IMG/VR virus record: IMGVR_UViG_3300046820_002270
Coordinates: 1-33,704 of that record
Direction: 5' to 3' (one strand)
Source of the DNA: a virus
DNA: 33,704 nucleotides
In this document: one piece after another, positions 7,801 through 15,546 of the stretch
How positions within the stretch are numbered: the stretch's first letter is position 1
Layout of the letters: each line of letters begins with the position of its first letter
Position numbers and translations under genes: made by a program
Notes under the pieces: model-generated
What the model saw: the letters and a program-made list of their open reading frames with translations, nothing else
Told to the model about the DNA's origin: nothing
Databases searched by the model: none

Positions 7801-8418
7801 TTACGGAATCTGATGCTTCTTACCGATTACCATGAAGCGGTTTTTATGTCCCAGATCCATTCTCCCTTTGAAAACAACTTGATCAAACTCACATTGCTCA
7901 ATTAGTTGATCAGTTGTTTCGACAATATTTACGTGACCGGGGTCGTTCTTCTCATCGCATGCTTGGAATACATACAGAGCTTCGGGATTCGCCACGTAGA
8001 TATTGCGTAGGTTTGTCATGTGTTCGCATGATGTGTTTATCACAACGTCGAAACGTTGGTCGTGTATTCGTTCAATGTTTGTCTCCACATCAACAACACC
8101 CATCCTTATTTTTGTCACGCCCTGATATCTTGCTTGATGGAGGTATTCAGCAACTGACAACGGCTCACTTTCCTTATCAGTTAAAAGAATCGAACAGTCG
8201 GGATATTGCTGCTGTAACATGGGAATGAGAAAACTCCCATACCATCCACCGAGAATTAGTATCGATGGCGAGCCTGGGAGCTTTTGTAAGGCTAGTGTTT
8301 CAACTAACCATTTTTTCGATGTGTATTGTGTTTTGCTAAACGAATCAGCAAAGTCATCTATCCGATGCTGAGGTATTGATCTTAGGACATCAGAAACATT
8401 ACAAAGATAGTTTAGCAT
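7801..8418 (-). CDS. Class I SAM-dependent methyltransferase-like protein
   Basis: This is a 205-aa protein with a Rossmann-type SAM-binding pattern: ILILGGWYGSFLIPML at residues 53-68 (glycine loop G57-G58-W-Y-G61), an acidic strand end LLTDKE (D81), and a post-strand motif VVINTSCEHM at 125-134 in the place of methyltransferase motif IV. The GGWYG variant is familiar from small methyltransferases of marine T4-like phages. The substrate cannot be told from sequence; the lack of an N-terminal target-recognition domain argues against a sequence-specific DNA methylase. Its ATG overlaps the stop of the sulfotransferase-like gene (TAATG), so the two are probably made together and may act on the same substrate, such as a glycan. 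Confidence 0.72.
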   Translation of the reverse strand: MLNYLCNVSDVLRSIPQHRIDDFADSFSKTQYTSKKWLVETLALQKLPGSPSILILGGWYGSFLIPMLQQQYPDCSILLTDKESEPLSVAEYLHQARYQGVTKIRMGVVDVETNIERIHDQRFDVVINTSCEHMTNLRNIYVANPEALYVFQACDEKNDPGHVNIVETTDQLIEQCEFDQVVFKGRMDLGHKNRFMVIGKKHQIP

Positions 8419-9026
8419 TACACGACGATGTTTTGATTCAATAGTTCTGGTCTGAATTCTGTAATCAACCCATCAATGAACGCCTCGAGCTCGACCTTGT
8501 GTGGCCATTCGTTGTAGGCCGTGTAGGTTGTTTCTTTTTCAAACACATCCTCGTACCACGTAATAGTTTTATTGTTATCTGCACAGAACTTCAACAACAA
8601 ACAGGTCGAGATCAAGTTTCTCTCGATCAACGGACGTACGAAATGGAAGGGACGGACCGTTGGCGTACTACCGTAGTAATTCTTTATAACATGGTTTGCA
8701 TGTGATCGCAATGAATTGCGAATGTTTTTGCGTGTGATATAAGCTGTAGCGCCACCCCATGCCCCAACATCACAGTTGAGTGCATTGACGAGATACATAG
8801 AATTAGGATCGGACAAGTTTGCCCAAGCTGCGAGAAATTCCGCCATAGTATACGTTGGCTGAATTCCAGTCTCGTGGAAGTCACGTTTCCAATTTGGACG
8901 TGTTGTATTGGTTCCTACGACTGCGGGGCTGTAATTAATCTCACCTTTGAAAGGTATACCAGCCTCTAGCGCTTTGTGGATAGTGAAAGCTGTAGAGCCT
9001 GAGCGAGCTGTTCCTACAATATACAT
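8418..9026 (-). CDS. Sulfotransferase-like P-loop protein
   Basis: This is a 202-aa protein that begins MYIVGTARSGSTAFTIHKAL. The GTARSGST stretch (residues 5-12), at the end of the first beta strand and the start of a helix, fits the 5'-phosphosulfate-binding loop of PAPS-dependent sulfotransferases. Further on are WKRDFHETG, a SNSMYLVN-type strand and FHFVRPLIERNLISTCLLLK at about 126-145, where an R...S pair could bind the 3'-phosphate of PAPS (RPLIERN in place of the usual RdP..r.vS). The C-terminal part (ITWYEDVF) resembles the WYEDL segment of the family. It would transfer sulfate to a hydroxyl of a sugar or tyrosine. It is divergently oriented to the plus-strand glycosyltransferase and coupled to the methyltransferase. 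An alternative is another P-loop kinase-like enzyme. Confidence 0.65.
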   Translation of the reverse strand: MYIVGTARSGSTAFTIHKALEAGIPFKGEINYSPAVVGTNTTRPNWKRDFHETGIQPTYTMAEFLAAWANLSDPNSMYLVNALNCDVGAWGGATAYITRKNIRNSLRSHANHVIKNYYGSTPTVRPFHFVRPLIERNLISTCLLLKFCADNNKTITWYEDVFEKETTYTAYNEWPHKVELEAFIDGLITEFRPELLNQNIVV

Positions 9027-9050
9027 ATATGCACCTCTGAAAGTTATTTT

Positions 9051-9899
9051 ATGATGATAAACATCGTTTGTGTTAAAATTGGGACGAAGTATGGAAGTAT
9101 TTATGCAAACAAGTTGTACGAGACATGCGTGCGTAACATTTCACAACAATTCCGCTTTTTTTGTTACACAGATGATGTAGCTGGTCTTGATCCAAGCATT
9201 ATACCTATACAGTTTGTCGACCACGGCCTAGATATCATTGTTTTCAATAAACTATTTCTCCTAAGTGATCAATTTGCTGCACACATTGGTGAACATCCAA
9301 CATTCTTCTTCGATCTTGATATTGTAATTAAAAACAACATCGACTCTCTGATTGATAGATCAAAACACTCTCCCGACTTCAAAGTAATCAATGCTGTTTG
9401 GAAATCTTTGAAGAAGGAAGATACATTTCCCCCCTATCTCGATCACACAGTCAATTCCAGTTGCATGTTCTGGACTCCATATACGACAAATCATATATGG
9501 GACAGCTTCCTTGCTAAAAAACAACAATTCCAACAAACATACTGGCGCGGCATGGATGGGTTTCTCTTTTACGAGCATAACATCCGTGGTGGATTACCGG
9601 AAGACGGTTTTTATTCCTATCTATACGACATCGACAGGAAGGTTAAACGTATTATCACCAACCCTGAGGAATATAAGAAAGTTAAGGCGTCAATTCCCAT
9701 TGTCCTCTTCAACGGCCCCACAACACAAGAAGACATTGACTGTTTCATTAACAACAACTACGAGAGCGACTACTTGCGCTTTGAAGAAACCTTTTCAAGC
9801 TCCCCAGAACGCAGAAAAGAAATTCAAAAAGAGATCAACGACGACATGCAGAAGCGTCAGCTCTCAATGTCATCACACATATCTTCCCACATTCCCTGA
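9051..9899 (+). CDS. Glycosyltransferase-like protein (GT-A, plus strand)
   Basis: This is a 282-aa protein and the only convincing plus-strand gene. Its N-terminal half reads as a GT-A nucleotide-sugar fold: strand INIVCVKIGTKYGSIYANKL, YETCVRNI helix, FRFFCYTDD at 35-42, and FFFDLDIVI with a D88-L-D90 metal-binding DxD. A later WRGMDGFLFYEHN segment could form part of the acceptor site. The last 30 residues are hydrophilic and Ser/His-rich. Two ATGs are adjacent (9051, 9054); no strong ribosome site or late box precedes them. It faces away from the sulfotransferase gene (24-bp gap) and its last 43 bases overlap the 3' end of the oxygenase gene tail to tail. The opposite strand suggests a later insertion (moron-like). 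Donor and acceptor are unknown. Confidence 0.75.
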   Translation: MMINIVCVKIGTKYGSIYANKLYETCVRNISQQFRFFCYTDDVAGLDPSIIPIQFVDHGLDIIVFNKLFLLSDQFAAHIGEHPTFFFDLDIVIKNNIDSLIDRSKHSPDFKVINAVWKSLKKEDTFPPYLDHTVNSSCMFWTPYTTNHIWDSFLAKKQQFQQTYWRGMDGFLFYEHNIRGGLPEDGFYSYLYDIDRKVKRIITNPEEYKKVKASIPIVLFNGPTTQEDIDCFINNNYESDYLRFEETFSSSPERRKEIQKEINDDMQKRQLSMSSHISSHIP

Positions 9900-10465
9900 T
9901 GAGGAATAATATACCCAAGTGTTAGCCTCTCTTCGTGCTCTGCACTTGCGCAGTGCCAGTAGATTTTATCCTTCTCATGCCAAGGACCATAATAACCAAC
10001 TTTGCACGTCCATCCCGGTGTATCCTGCATCGTGACAATCTCTTTTGTCGCTGGATCCTGATAACGGAAAAACCCTTTTCCTTCTGCCGACCAAGAAAGA
10101 AGAATATTATAGCCAGGTGCGTTTGCGTTATGGTGCCATCCCATAAAACCACCTTTAGGATACAACATTTTTACAGCGTTGTTTCTTGAGCCGGACCAGG
10201 CAAGTAGTTCTTCATCTAGCGTTTTCAGTGCACCTTTGAGATTGGGGGGGAGGTGACGTGCCAGATCAACGCCGAGGGTCTTTTCCGGAAACCCATCAAC
10301 GGGCTTGTTCTGCATGTGATTGAGATATTCTTTACCACAGGCATACTCAGATGTAATGTCCGTGCGACCGTATGGGTACTGTGATCTATCCTGTACTAAA
10401 AGCTGATCGAGAAACTTGTTAAGGATAGTGCGCAAGTCTTTGTTGTTTATTTCGATACTCTTCAT
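9857..10465 (-). CDS. 2-oxoglutarate/Fe(II)-dependent oxygenase-like protein
   Basis: This is a 202-aa protein with a double-stranded beta-helix oxygenase pattern in its C-terminal half: GGFMGWHHNANAPGYNILLS (H111, H112, N113, N115), FFRYQDPATKEIVTMQD, GWTCKVGYYGPW, and IYWHCASAEHEERLTLGYI with distal H171 and R180, the usual 2OG-binding arginine. I see no classical HxD; the place is taken by HHNAN, so either an H-x-N variant or a different acidic ligand must be used. Similar short oxygenases with a GWH-N motif occur in marine T4-like phages, where substrates are mostly unknown (protein hydroxylation is often proposed). It overlaps the upstream glycosyltransferase by 4 bases (ATGA) and is antisense-overlapped by the plus-strand gene at its 3' end. 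Confidence 0.72.
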   Translation of the reverse strand: MKSIEINNKDLRTILNKFLDQLLVQDRSQYPYGRTDITSEYACGKEYLNHMQNKPVDGFPEKTLGVDLARHLPPNLKGALKTLDEELLAWSGSRNNAVKMLYPKGGFMGWHHNANAPGYNILLSWSAEGKGFFRYQDPATKEIVTMQDTPGWTCKVGYYGPWHEKDKIYWHCASAEHEERLTLGYIIPHQGMWEDMCDDIES

Positions 10466-11181
10466 TTTCCAACTCTGTGTGGTAGTGTGTGATGATAAAA
10501 AACAATGGGGTTACTTGTCTCACTTAAGTAATACCCATTAACAAAATTCCACCGCGCATCGTCTTTAAACACTTGGACGTTGACGGGGAGCTTGTCTTCA
10601 TTCATTAATTTCCAAAACGTAAACTGATCCCATTGACCAAAAGATTTTGGTATCTCGTTTTCATCATATGGCCATGGCTCTGCACGTTGCTTCACGTAAT
10701 CTTGCCACCATCTCTCCATAAACTGTTTTGTGTGTTCGTTTGTCCGGTAGAGAAAAAAACCACCGTGGTATGTCATTCTTCCAGCTGGGATCGTGAGACC
10801 GCCGGGCCACTTGTCTTCTTTTCCATTATATGGTCTGATTTTTGTAATTAGTATATCACAATCGTCAGGCATCTCATTCCAGATGTTCTGCACGTCCTCG
10901 TGCATACATTCCATATCTGCATCGACATAACAAGTCATCTCCGTGTACGGTGTACGTGACAAGGCGTAAAGCTTTGTCCGTATGTGAGAGGGAACATTCT
11001 CACTAATGATTGAATCATAGACGTCATCATCAACACGATCACGCAAATTGGGCGTGACAAACAGTGTGATGTGCGAGTCGGGGTAGTAATCTTTTATACT
11101 TGCAGCAAGAAAATTTGCGCCGACAACGTAGCCTGGATCCTGCGAGGCTACAATCAAAAAACCATTACGAATATCTGCCAT
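10462..11181 (-). CDS. Glycosyltransferase-like protein (DxD type)
   Basis: This is a 239-aa protein with a GT-A-like layout: N-terminal strand GFLIVASQDPGYVVGANFLA, a YYPDSHITLFVTP strand, RTKLYALSRTPYTEMTCYVD leading to the D87-A-D89 metal motif (YVDADMECM), then GRMTYHGGFFLYRTNEHTKQ at about 143-162 and a late SFGQWDQFTFWKLM with YHHTLPHR at the C terminus. The H-G-G and terminal H-H segments are consistent with sugar-nucleotide enzymes of the GT8-like type. There is no membrane segment. It begins within the TAA of the small upstream gene (TAATG) and overlaps the oxygenase by 4 bases, placing it in a four-gene coupled chain that starts with the 1,297-aa fibre. The fibre is therefore a reasonable candidate acceptor, but host or phage glycans remain possible. 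Confidence 0.72.
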   Translation of the reverse strand: MADIRNGFLIVASQDPGYVVGANFLAASIKDYYPDSHITLFVTPNLRDRVDDDVYDSIISENVPSHIRTKLYALSRTPYTEMTCYVDADMECMHEDVQNIWNEMPDDCDILITKIRPYNGKEDKWPGGLTIPAGRMTYHGGFFLYRTNEHTKQFMERWWQDYVKQRAEPWPYDENEIPKSFGQWDQFTFWKLMNEDKLPVNVQVFKDDARWNFVNGYYLSETSNPIVFYHHTLPHRVGK

Positions 11182-11639
11182 TACTGTTCCTGTGTGCCTT
11201 CATCCTGTTCAGGCGCGGCTTGTTGATTCTGCATTGTGTCCAGAATAATAGCAGCTGCCATTGCATACACTTCAAAGTCGCTCTTTGCACGACGAAGTGC
11301 TGACTTTAGATTCTTGTTTGTTGTATTTTTTATAGCATCTACCTCAAATGCTCCCAGCTTGACTTGGAATAAACGTTCCTGACGCTCACGTTCCTTTTGA
11401 GCTTCTTCTTGTGCTTTTTGTCGATCGCGCTCGCCTTGAATTTTTCGAATATTGTTAGCAGTATTTTGTTCAAGCTCCGCGTCCGTGAACTTAGTGCGGA
11501 TTTCCTGATAGTCGGGGTTGTTCGATTCGTTAGAGTTAATGACCGCAGTCATTACACGACCATCGTCATAGTGAAACTCGGCTGACAAGACCGTTCTTGC
11601 GTTATTGGTCCAATGTGGATTCTTTATGGTTCTTTTCAT
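11181..11639 (-). CDS. Small coiled-coil helper of the fibre operon
   Basis: This is a 152-aa protein of a hypothetical family that I associate with the gene just after a fibre in marine T4-like phages. It begins MKRTIKNPHWTNNARTVLSA, has a short beta-like part (FHYDDGRVMTAVINSN), then a charged helix rich in Gln/Lys/Arg/Glu (EAQKERERQERLFQVKLGAF), a second helix (LKSALRRAKSDFEVYAMAAA) and an acidic Gln-rich tail. I chose the ATG at 11639 rather than the TTG at 11654 because it makes a classical ATGA overlap with the stop of the 1,297-aa gene. The location and coiled coil suggest a fibre assembly chaperone or trimerisation aid; this is inference, and there are no enzymatic motifs. Confidence 0.65.
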   Translation of the reverse strand: MKRTIKNPHWTNNARTVLSAEFHYDDGRVMTAVINSNESNNPDYQEIRTKFTDAELEQNTANNIRKIQGERDRQKAQEEAQKERERQERLFQVKLGAFEVDAIKNTTNKNLKSALRRAKSDFEVYAMAAAIILDTMQNQQAAPEQDEGTQEQ

Positions 11640-14600
11640 GCTATTCTTACCCAAAGTTTAAACGTTGATATTGTCTCTGGAGTTGATATAATTGTCAACC
11701 CTGTGTACGCACCAGTGAACGATCCCACATATGCGCCTGAGTATGCTGTAGAGTATACGCCAGTATATAGTCCAGTGTAAATTCCAGTGAACGCGCTAGT
11801 GTATACACCAGAGAAAGCACCTGTCCAGGCATTGCCGTAAGTTCCTGAGTACTGACCAGTAAACGATCCAGTATAGTTGCCAACGTAGACGGTGGTAAAT
11901 GTATTGGTGTATATACCGGTGAATGTGTTCTGGTAATTGCCAACGAACGCTCCGGTGAAACTGCCCGTGTAGTTACCGACATATGCACCGCTGTAATTGC
12001 CCGTCCACGATTGTAAATATGTTCCTGAGTAGTTCCCCGTGAAGAAACCTAAGTAAATGCCAACAAATTGACCGGTAAACGTACTTTGGTAACCGCCTGC
12101 AAATATACCAGTAAAGTTACCAGTGTAGTTACCAACGTACGCACCTGACCACTGACCTGTGAACGCACCGATATACCCACCAGTATAATTACCCGTGAAC
12201 GTACCAACGTATCCTCCGGAATAATTACCCGTGAATGTGCCGACATATCCTCCGGAATAATTTCCCGTAAACGCACCAACAAAACCACCACTGTACTGAC
12301 CAGTAAACGCACTTGCATACGCACCTGCAAAAATACCCGTAAAGCTACCAGTATAGTCTCCTATGTACGCGCCACTATACAGGCCAGAAAACGCACTCGC
12401 ATATCCACCAGTGTACTGACCGGTGAATGTACTTTGATAACCACCGGCAAATATACCAGTGAAGCTACCCGTATAATTTCCCACATAGGCGCCCGACCAT
12501 TGACCAGTAAACGCACCAACATAACCACCACTATATTGACCAGTGAATGTGCTTTGGTAACCACCGGCAAAAATGCCAGTGAAGCTACCAGTATAGTTTC
12601 CAACGTACGCGCCACTATACAGGCCAGTAAACGAACCGACGTAGCCGCCACTATACTGACCAGTGAATGTGTTTTGGTAACCACCTGCAAATATACCCGT
12701 AAAGCTACCTGTGTAGTTTCCTACATAAGCACCACTATACAGGCCAGTAAACGTTTGTTGATAGTTACCAACATACGCACCAGCAAAGTTCTGAGCATAA
12801 GTTCCGGCAAAGATACCCGTAAAGCTACCTGTGTAGTTTCCTACATAATCACCGGCAAAGTTTGACGCATAAGCACCTGCGTATGCACCCGTCCACGGAG
12901 CGTTATAAGTGCCCGCATATACGCCGGTCCAGTACTGTGAATACGTACCAGCAAAGAAACCTGTGTAGAAAGCTGTGTAGTCTCCTGCATAGGCACCAGC
13001 ATATGCTCCAGCATACGAACCGGAAAAAGCTTGTGTGTAGGCGCCTGTGAAGAAGCTTGTGTAGTACCCCGCAAAAGTTTTAGCAACGTTTCCGTAAGCC
13101 ATGATGTAACTACCAGCGTAGAAGTTCTCCTGACGGCCACCAAAGGTGCGTCGGTAACTACCAACGTAATATCCAACGTATGCCGCTATACCAGCGCCAT
13201 AACCCATGATGTAACTACCAGCGTAGAAGTTCTCCTGACGGCCACCAAAGGTGCGTCGGTAACTACCAACGTAATATCCAATATACACCGCTACACCGGC
13301 ACCGTATCCCATGATGTAACTACCAGCGTAGAAGTTCTCCTGACGGCCACCAAAGGTGCGTCGGTAACTACCGACATAATATCCAACATAAACGGCACGT
13401 GAATAGTATCCGGTGTAATAACCTAGGTATGATGTACTATAGCTGCCTGCAAAAGACGAGGAGTATGATCCAGCATAAAATCCAGTATAATATCCGGTGT
13501 ATACGCCGGAGAACACACGAGCAAAAGCGGTAGCATATGTGCCTGTCCATGATTGAACATATGTGCCAGAATAGGTGCCCGTCCATGCACGTGTATACGT
13601 ACCTGCGTAGAAGCCAACAAAGTAACCTACGTAAATGCCTGTGTAACTACCTGTAAAGATACGCGAGTATGCACCGGAATAGTTTCCTGTAAAGAAACCA
13701 GTATATAAGCCAGTGTACGAGCCAGTAAACGTACCCACGTAACCGCCCGTGTAAGTGCCCGTATAACTGCCACTGAAGACACGCGAGTATGTTCCTGCAT
13801 ATGCTCCGGTAAACGTACCTACGTAGCCGCCCGTGTATAGACCAGTGAACGTCTGGTTATACACACCCGTATAAGCACCGGTGTACGTACCACTGAACAC
13901 ACGTGAATATGTTCCTGCATATGCTCCGGTAAACGTACCTACGTAGCCGCCCGTGTAGAGGCCAGTAAACGTCTGGTTATACACACCCGTATAAACACCA
14001 GTGTAACTACCACTGAATACCCGTGAATACACTCCAACGTAGTTGCCTGTAAACGTGCCTACGTAGCCGCCCGTGTAGACGCCCGTGAAGAAGCTCCCAT
14101 AAGCTCCTCCGTAAGCACCAGTGTAGCTACCGCTGAATACACGCGAGTATGTTCCTGAGTAGTTGCCTGTAAAGAAACCTGTGTAGAATCCAGTGTAGAG
14201 GCCAGTGAAAACCTGTGAGTACGTTCCCGCAAATACACCGGTAAATGTACTCTGATAGCTACCGACGTAAACGCCAGTGAAAGTGCTCTGATAGTTACCA
14301 ACATACACACCGGTAAATGTCTGGTTATACACGCCCGTGTAAGTGCCCGTATAACTGCCACTGAATACACGCGAGTATGTTCCTGAGTAGTTGCCTGTAA
14401 ACGTGCCTACGTAGCCGCCCGTATAGACACCACTCCATGTACTCTGATAGTTGCCAGTATACGTGCCTGTCCACGCCTGTGTGTATATGCCAGTGTATAT
14501 GCCAGTATATAAGCCGCTGAAGACGCGCGAGTAAATGCCTGTGTATAAACCAGAGAACGTTCCTATGTACGCACCGGTAAACGCGCCTGTAAAGGTATTG

Positions 14601-15529
14601 GTGTACGCACCTGTAAATACTTGATTGTATATACCAGTATACACACCGGTGTATGCAGCACTGAAGGCTTGTTGATATGTACCTGTGAATCCCTGGGCAT
14701 ACACACCAGTAAAATTACCACCGTAAGTGCCACTGAACGCACGCGTGTAAGCACCTGTAAATGATTGGTTGTATGTGCCAGCATATGGTTGCTCTTGTGT
14801 TTGATAACGCGTATCATCAAAACCACTTCCAGCCTGCACCCACGTACCTGGGCTGACAGGAGTGGTGGTTGAAAGCTGATACTGACCAATCCCACTGGTA
14901 ACAATGTAGTTACGAACTTTTTGAGTCAGCGTTTTTATATCGTCATCAGTCATCTCACGCATGCCAGCGGAGAATTTGATTGGCCGTTTAACCGTTGTGT
15001 AGGAACCATCGGTACGTTGCCACAACGTTGTCGTGTTGGTTGTGCCGGTCGTCAGTGTATTCGTTAATGTGCCACGTGAAGCCCATGTACCGGTCACAGG
15101 TGCTGTCGGCTGCAACACGTATGCGCCAGGACCTGAAAGAAGCATACCCTGAACAATGTTGTTGCAGAGATTATCAGCTATATCCGTGTCGTTGAATACT
15201 TTGAAGTAATTGTTGCTACTCCAACCAACAGGTCGAACCAATGGTTCGTTTATTGCAGAGTTTGAGAGATTTTGGTAAACAGTTGTACTGTTTGTGCCTA
15301 TTGAGCTTGGACTGACTGGGTGACTTCCTAGTGAGTCGGTGCGATACGTATCGACCCATGTACCGATCGACGTTCCATTTGCCATTGAACCAACAGCCAA
15401 CGAACCAACGCTGGTGTTCGAAGCAAAGTGTGACCCAATCACTGGAACGATGTAGTCCGTCATGTCCGTATAGGACATGGACTGAAGCCCATCTAGTGTG
15501 GTATTGTATCTGAGAGCAGTTATGGCCAT
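11636..15529 (-). CDS. Giant x-aromatic-x-Gly repeat fibre (1,297 aa)
   Basis: This protein has three parts. Residues 1-248 hold three diverged copies of a domain ending in G-T-W (MSYTDMTDYIVPVIGS...GTW at 58; a DTDIADNLCNNIVQ...GTW at 149; EMTDDDIKTLTQKV...GTW at 230), with a LWQRTDGSYTTVKRPIKF linker. Residues of about 249-1276 are an almost uninterrupted tetrapeptide array, x-(Tyr/Phe/Trp)-(Thr/Ser/Ala/Val)-Gly, with periodic breaks such as YSRVFSG and YNQTFTG, and one insertion of three 35-aa cassettes. The last 21 residues end KLWVRIA. The composition is extreme: Gly and aromatic residues make up about half of the array. There is a shorter paralogue just upstream. The ATG lacks an obvious ribosome site. 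I infer a virion fibre or adhesin; no function is known to me for this repeat. Confidence 0.75.
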   Translation of the reverse strand: MAITALRYNTTLDGLQSMSYTDMTDYIVPVIGSHFASNTSVGSLAVGSMANGTSIGTWVDTYRTDSLGSHPVSPSSIGTNSTTVYQNLSNSAINEPLVRPVGWSSNNYFKVFNDTDIADNLCNNIVQGMLLSGPGAYVLQPTAPVTGTWASRGTLTNTLTTGTTNTTTLWQRTDGSYTTVKRPIKFSAGMREMTDDDIKTLTQKVRNYIVTSGIGQYQLSTTTPVSPGTWVQAGSGFDDTRYQTQEQPYAGTYNQSFTGAYTRAFSGTYGGNFTGVYAQGFTGTYQQAFSAAYTGVYTGIYNQVFTGAYTNTFTGAFTGAYIGTFSGLYTGIYSRVFSGLYTGIYTGIYTQAWTGTYTGNYQSTWSGVYTGGYVGTFTGNYSGTYSRVFSGSYTGTYTGVYNQTFTGVYVGNYQSTFTGVYVGSYQSTFTGVFAGTYSQVFTGLYTGFYTGFFTGNYSGTYSRVFSGSYTGAYGGAYGSFFTGVYTGGYVGTFTGNYVGVYSRVFSGSYTGVYTGVYNQTFTGLYTGGYVGTFTGAYAGTYSRVFSGTYTGAYTGVYNQTFTGLYTGGYVGTFTGAYAGTYSRVFSGSYTGTYTGGYVGTFTGSYTGLYTGFFTGNYSGAYSRIFTGSYTGIYVGYFVGFYAGTYTRAWTGTYSGTYVQSWTGTYATAFARVFSGVYTGYYTGFYAGSYSSSFAGSYSTSYLGYYTGYYSRAVYVGYYVGSYRRTFGGRQENFYAGSYIMGYGAGVAVYIGYYVGSYRRTFGGRQENFYAGSYIMGYGAGIAAYVGYYVGSYRRTFGGRQENFYAGSYIMAYGNVAKTFAGYYTSFFTGAYTQAFSGSYAGAYAGAYAGDYTAFYTGFFAGTYSQYWTGVYAGTYNAPWTGAYAGAYASNFAGDYVGNYTGSFTGIFAGTYAQNFAGAYVGNYQQTFTGLYSGAYVGNYTGSFTGIFAGGYQNTFTGQYSGGYVGSFTGLYSGAYVGNYTGSFTGIFAGGYQSTFTGQYSGGYVGAFTGQWSGAYVGNYTGSFTGIFAGGYQSTFTGQYTGGYASAFSGLYSGAYIGDYTGSFTGIFAGAYASAFTGQYSGGFVGAFTGNYSGGYVGTFTGNYSGGYVGTFTGNYTGGYIGAFTGQWSGAYVGNYTGNFTGIFAGGYQSTFTGQFVGIYLGFFTGNYSGTYLQSWTGNYSGAYVGNYTGSFTGAFVGNYQNTFTGIYTNTFTTVYVGNYTGSFTGQYSGTYGNAWTGAFSGVYTSAFTGIYTGLYTGVYSTAYSGAYVGSFTGAYTGLTIISTPETISTFKLWVRIA
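13101..13415 (-). repeat. Three tandem 105-bp cassettes (RRTFGGRQENF)
   Basis: Copies start at 13101, 13206 and 13311, exactly 105 bp (35 aa) apart. The first 62 bp are identical in all three, without even synonymous change; the remainder differs at a few sites. Each encodes a block with SYRRTFGGRQENFYAGSYIM. This is the only strongly basic and charged part of an otherwise Gly/aromatic array. Confidence 0.9.
13791..14150 (-). repeat. 120-bp higher-order repeats within the tetrapeptide array
   Basis: Blocks beginning at 13791 and 13911 are nearly identical over 120 bp (40 aa, ten tetrapeptide units, containing TYSRVFSG and VYNQTFTGLYTG). A third, more diverged copy follows at 14031. This points to local duplication in multiples of the 12-bp unit. 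Confidence 0.75.
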
Positions 15530-15538
15530 ATTGACAAA

Positions 15539-15546
15539 TATTTATT
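15539..15546 (-). promoter_or_regulatory. Weak late-promoter-like box ahead of the 1,297-aa fibre
   Basis: The minus strand reads AATAAATA, one mismatch from TATAAATA, beginning within the stop of the 633-aa gene. The ATG follows only 9 bases later, so a transcript from it would have almost no leader. It may be a chance match in an AT-rich junction. Confidence 0.22.

Larger units (their letters stand above)
11702..14785 (-). repeat. Tetrapeptide x-aromatic-x-Gly array, about 257 units
   Basis: A 12-bp coding period runs for about 3.08 kb and encodes roughly 1,028 residues. Typical consecutive units are AYVG NYTG SFTG IFAG and GYQS TFTG. Position 2 is Tyr, Phe or rarely Trp; position 4 is Gly except at regular breaks (SR, NQ, QS/QN). 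Codons vary between units, so this is mostly an old, selected protein pattern rather than a recent microsatellite expansion. Confidence 0.85.

Noticed and set aside
9098-9105. Late-promoter-like CATAAATA on the minus strand ahead of the sulfotransferase-like gene
   Set aside because: One mismatch, inside the plus-strand gene, about 72 bases from the ATG. It cannot be told from chance; similar boxes also occur inside ORFs at about 18747, 23912 and 28705.
11640-11654. TTG start of the helper gene at 11654
   Set aside because: The ATG at 11639 makes a standard ATGA overlap with the fibre stop and starts a conserved-looking MKRTIKNPHW.
13101-13415. CRISPR-like direct repeats
   Set aside because: The repeats are head-to-tail 105-bp units in one open reading frame, with no distinct spacers or cas genes. 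They are protein repeats.
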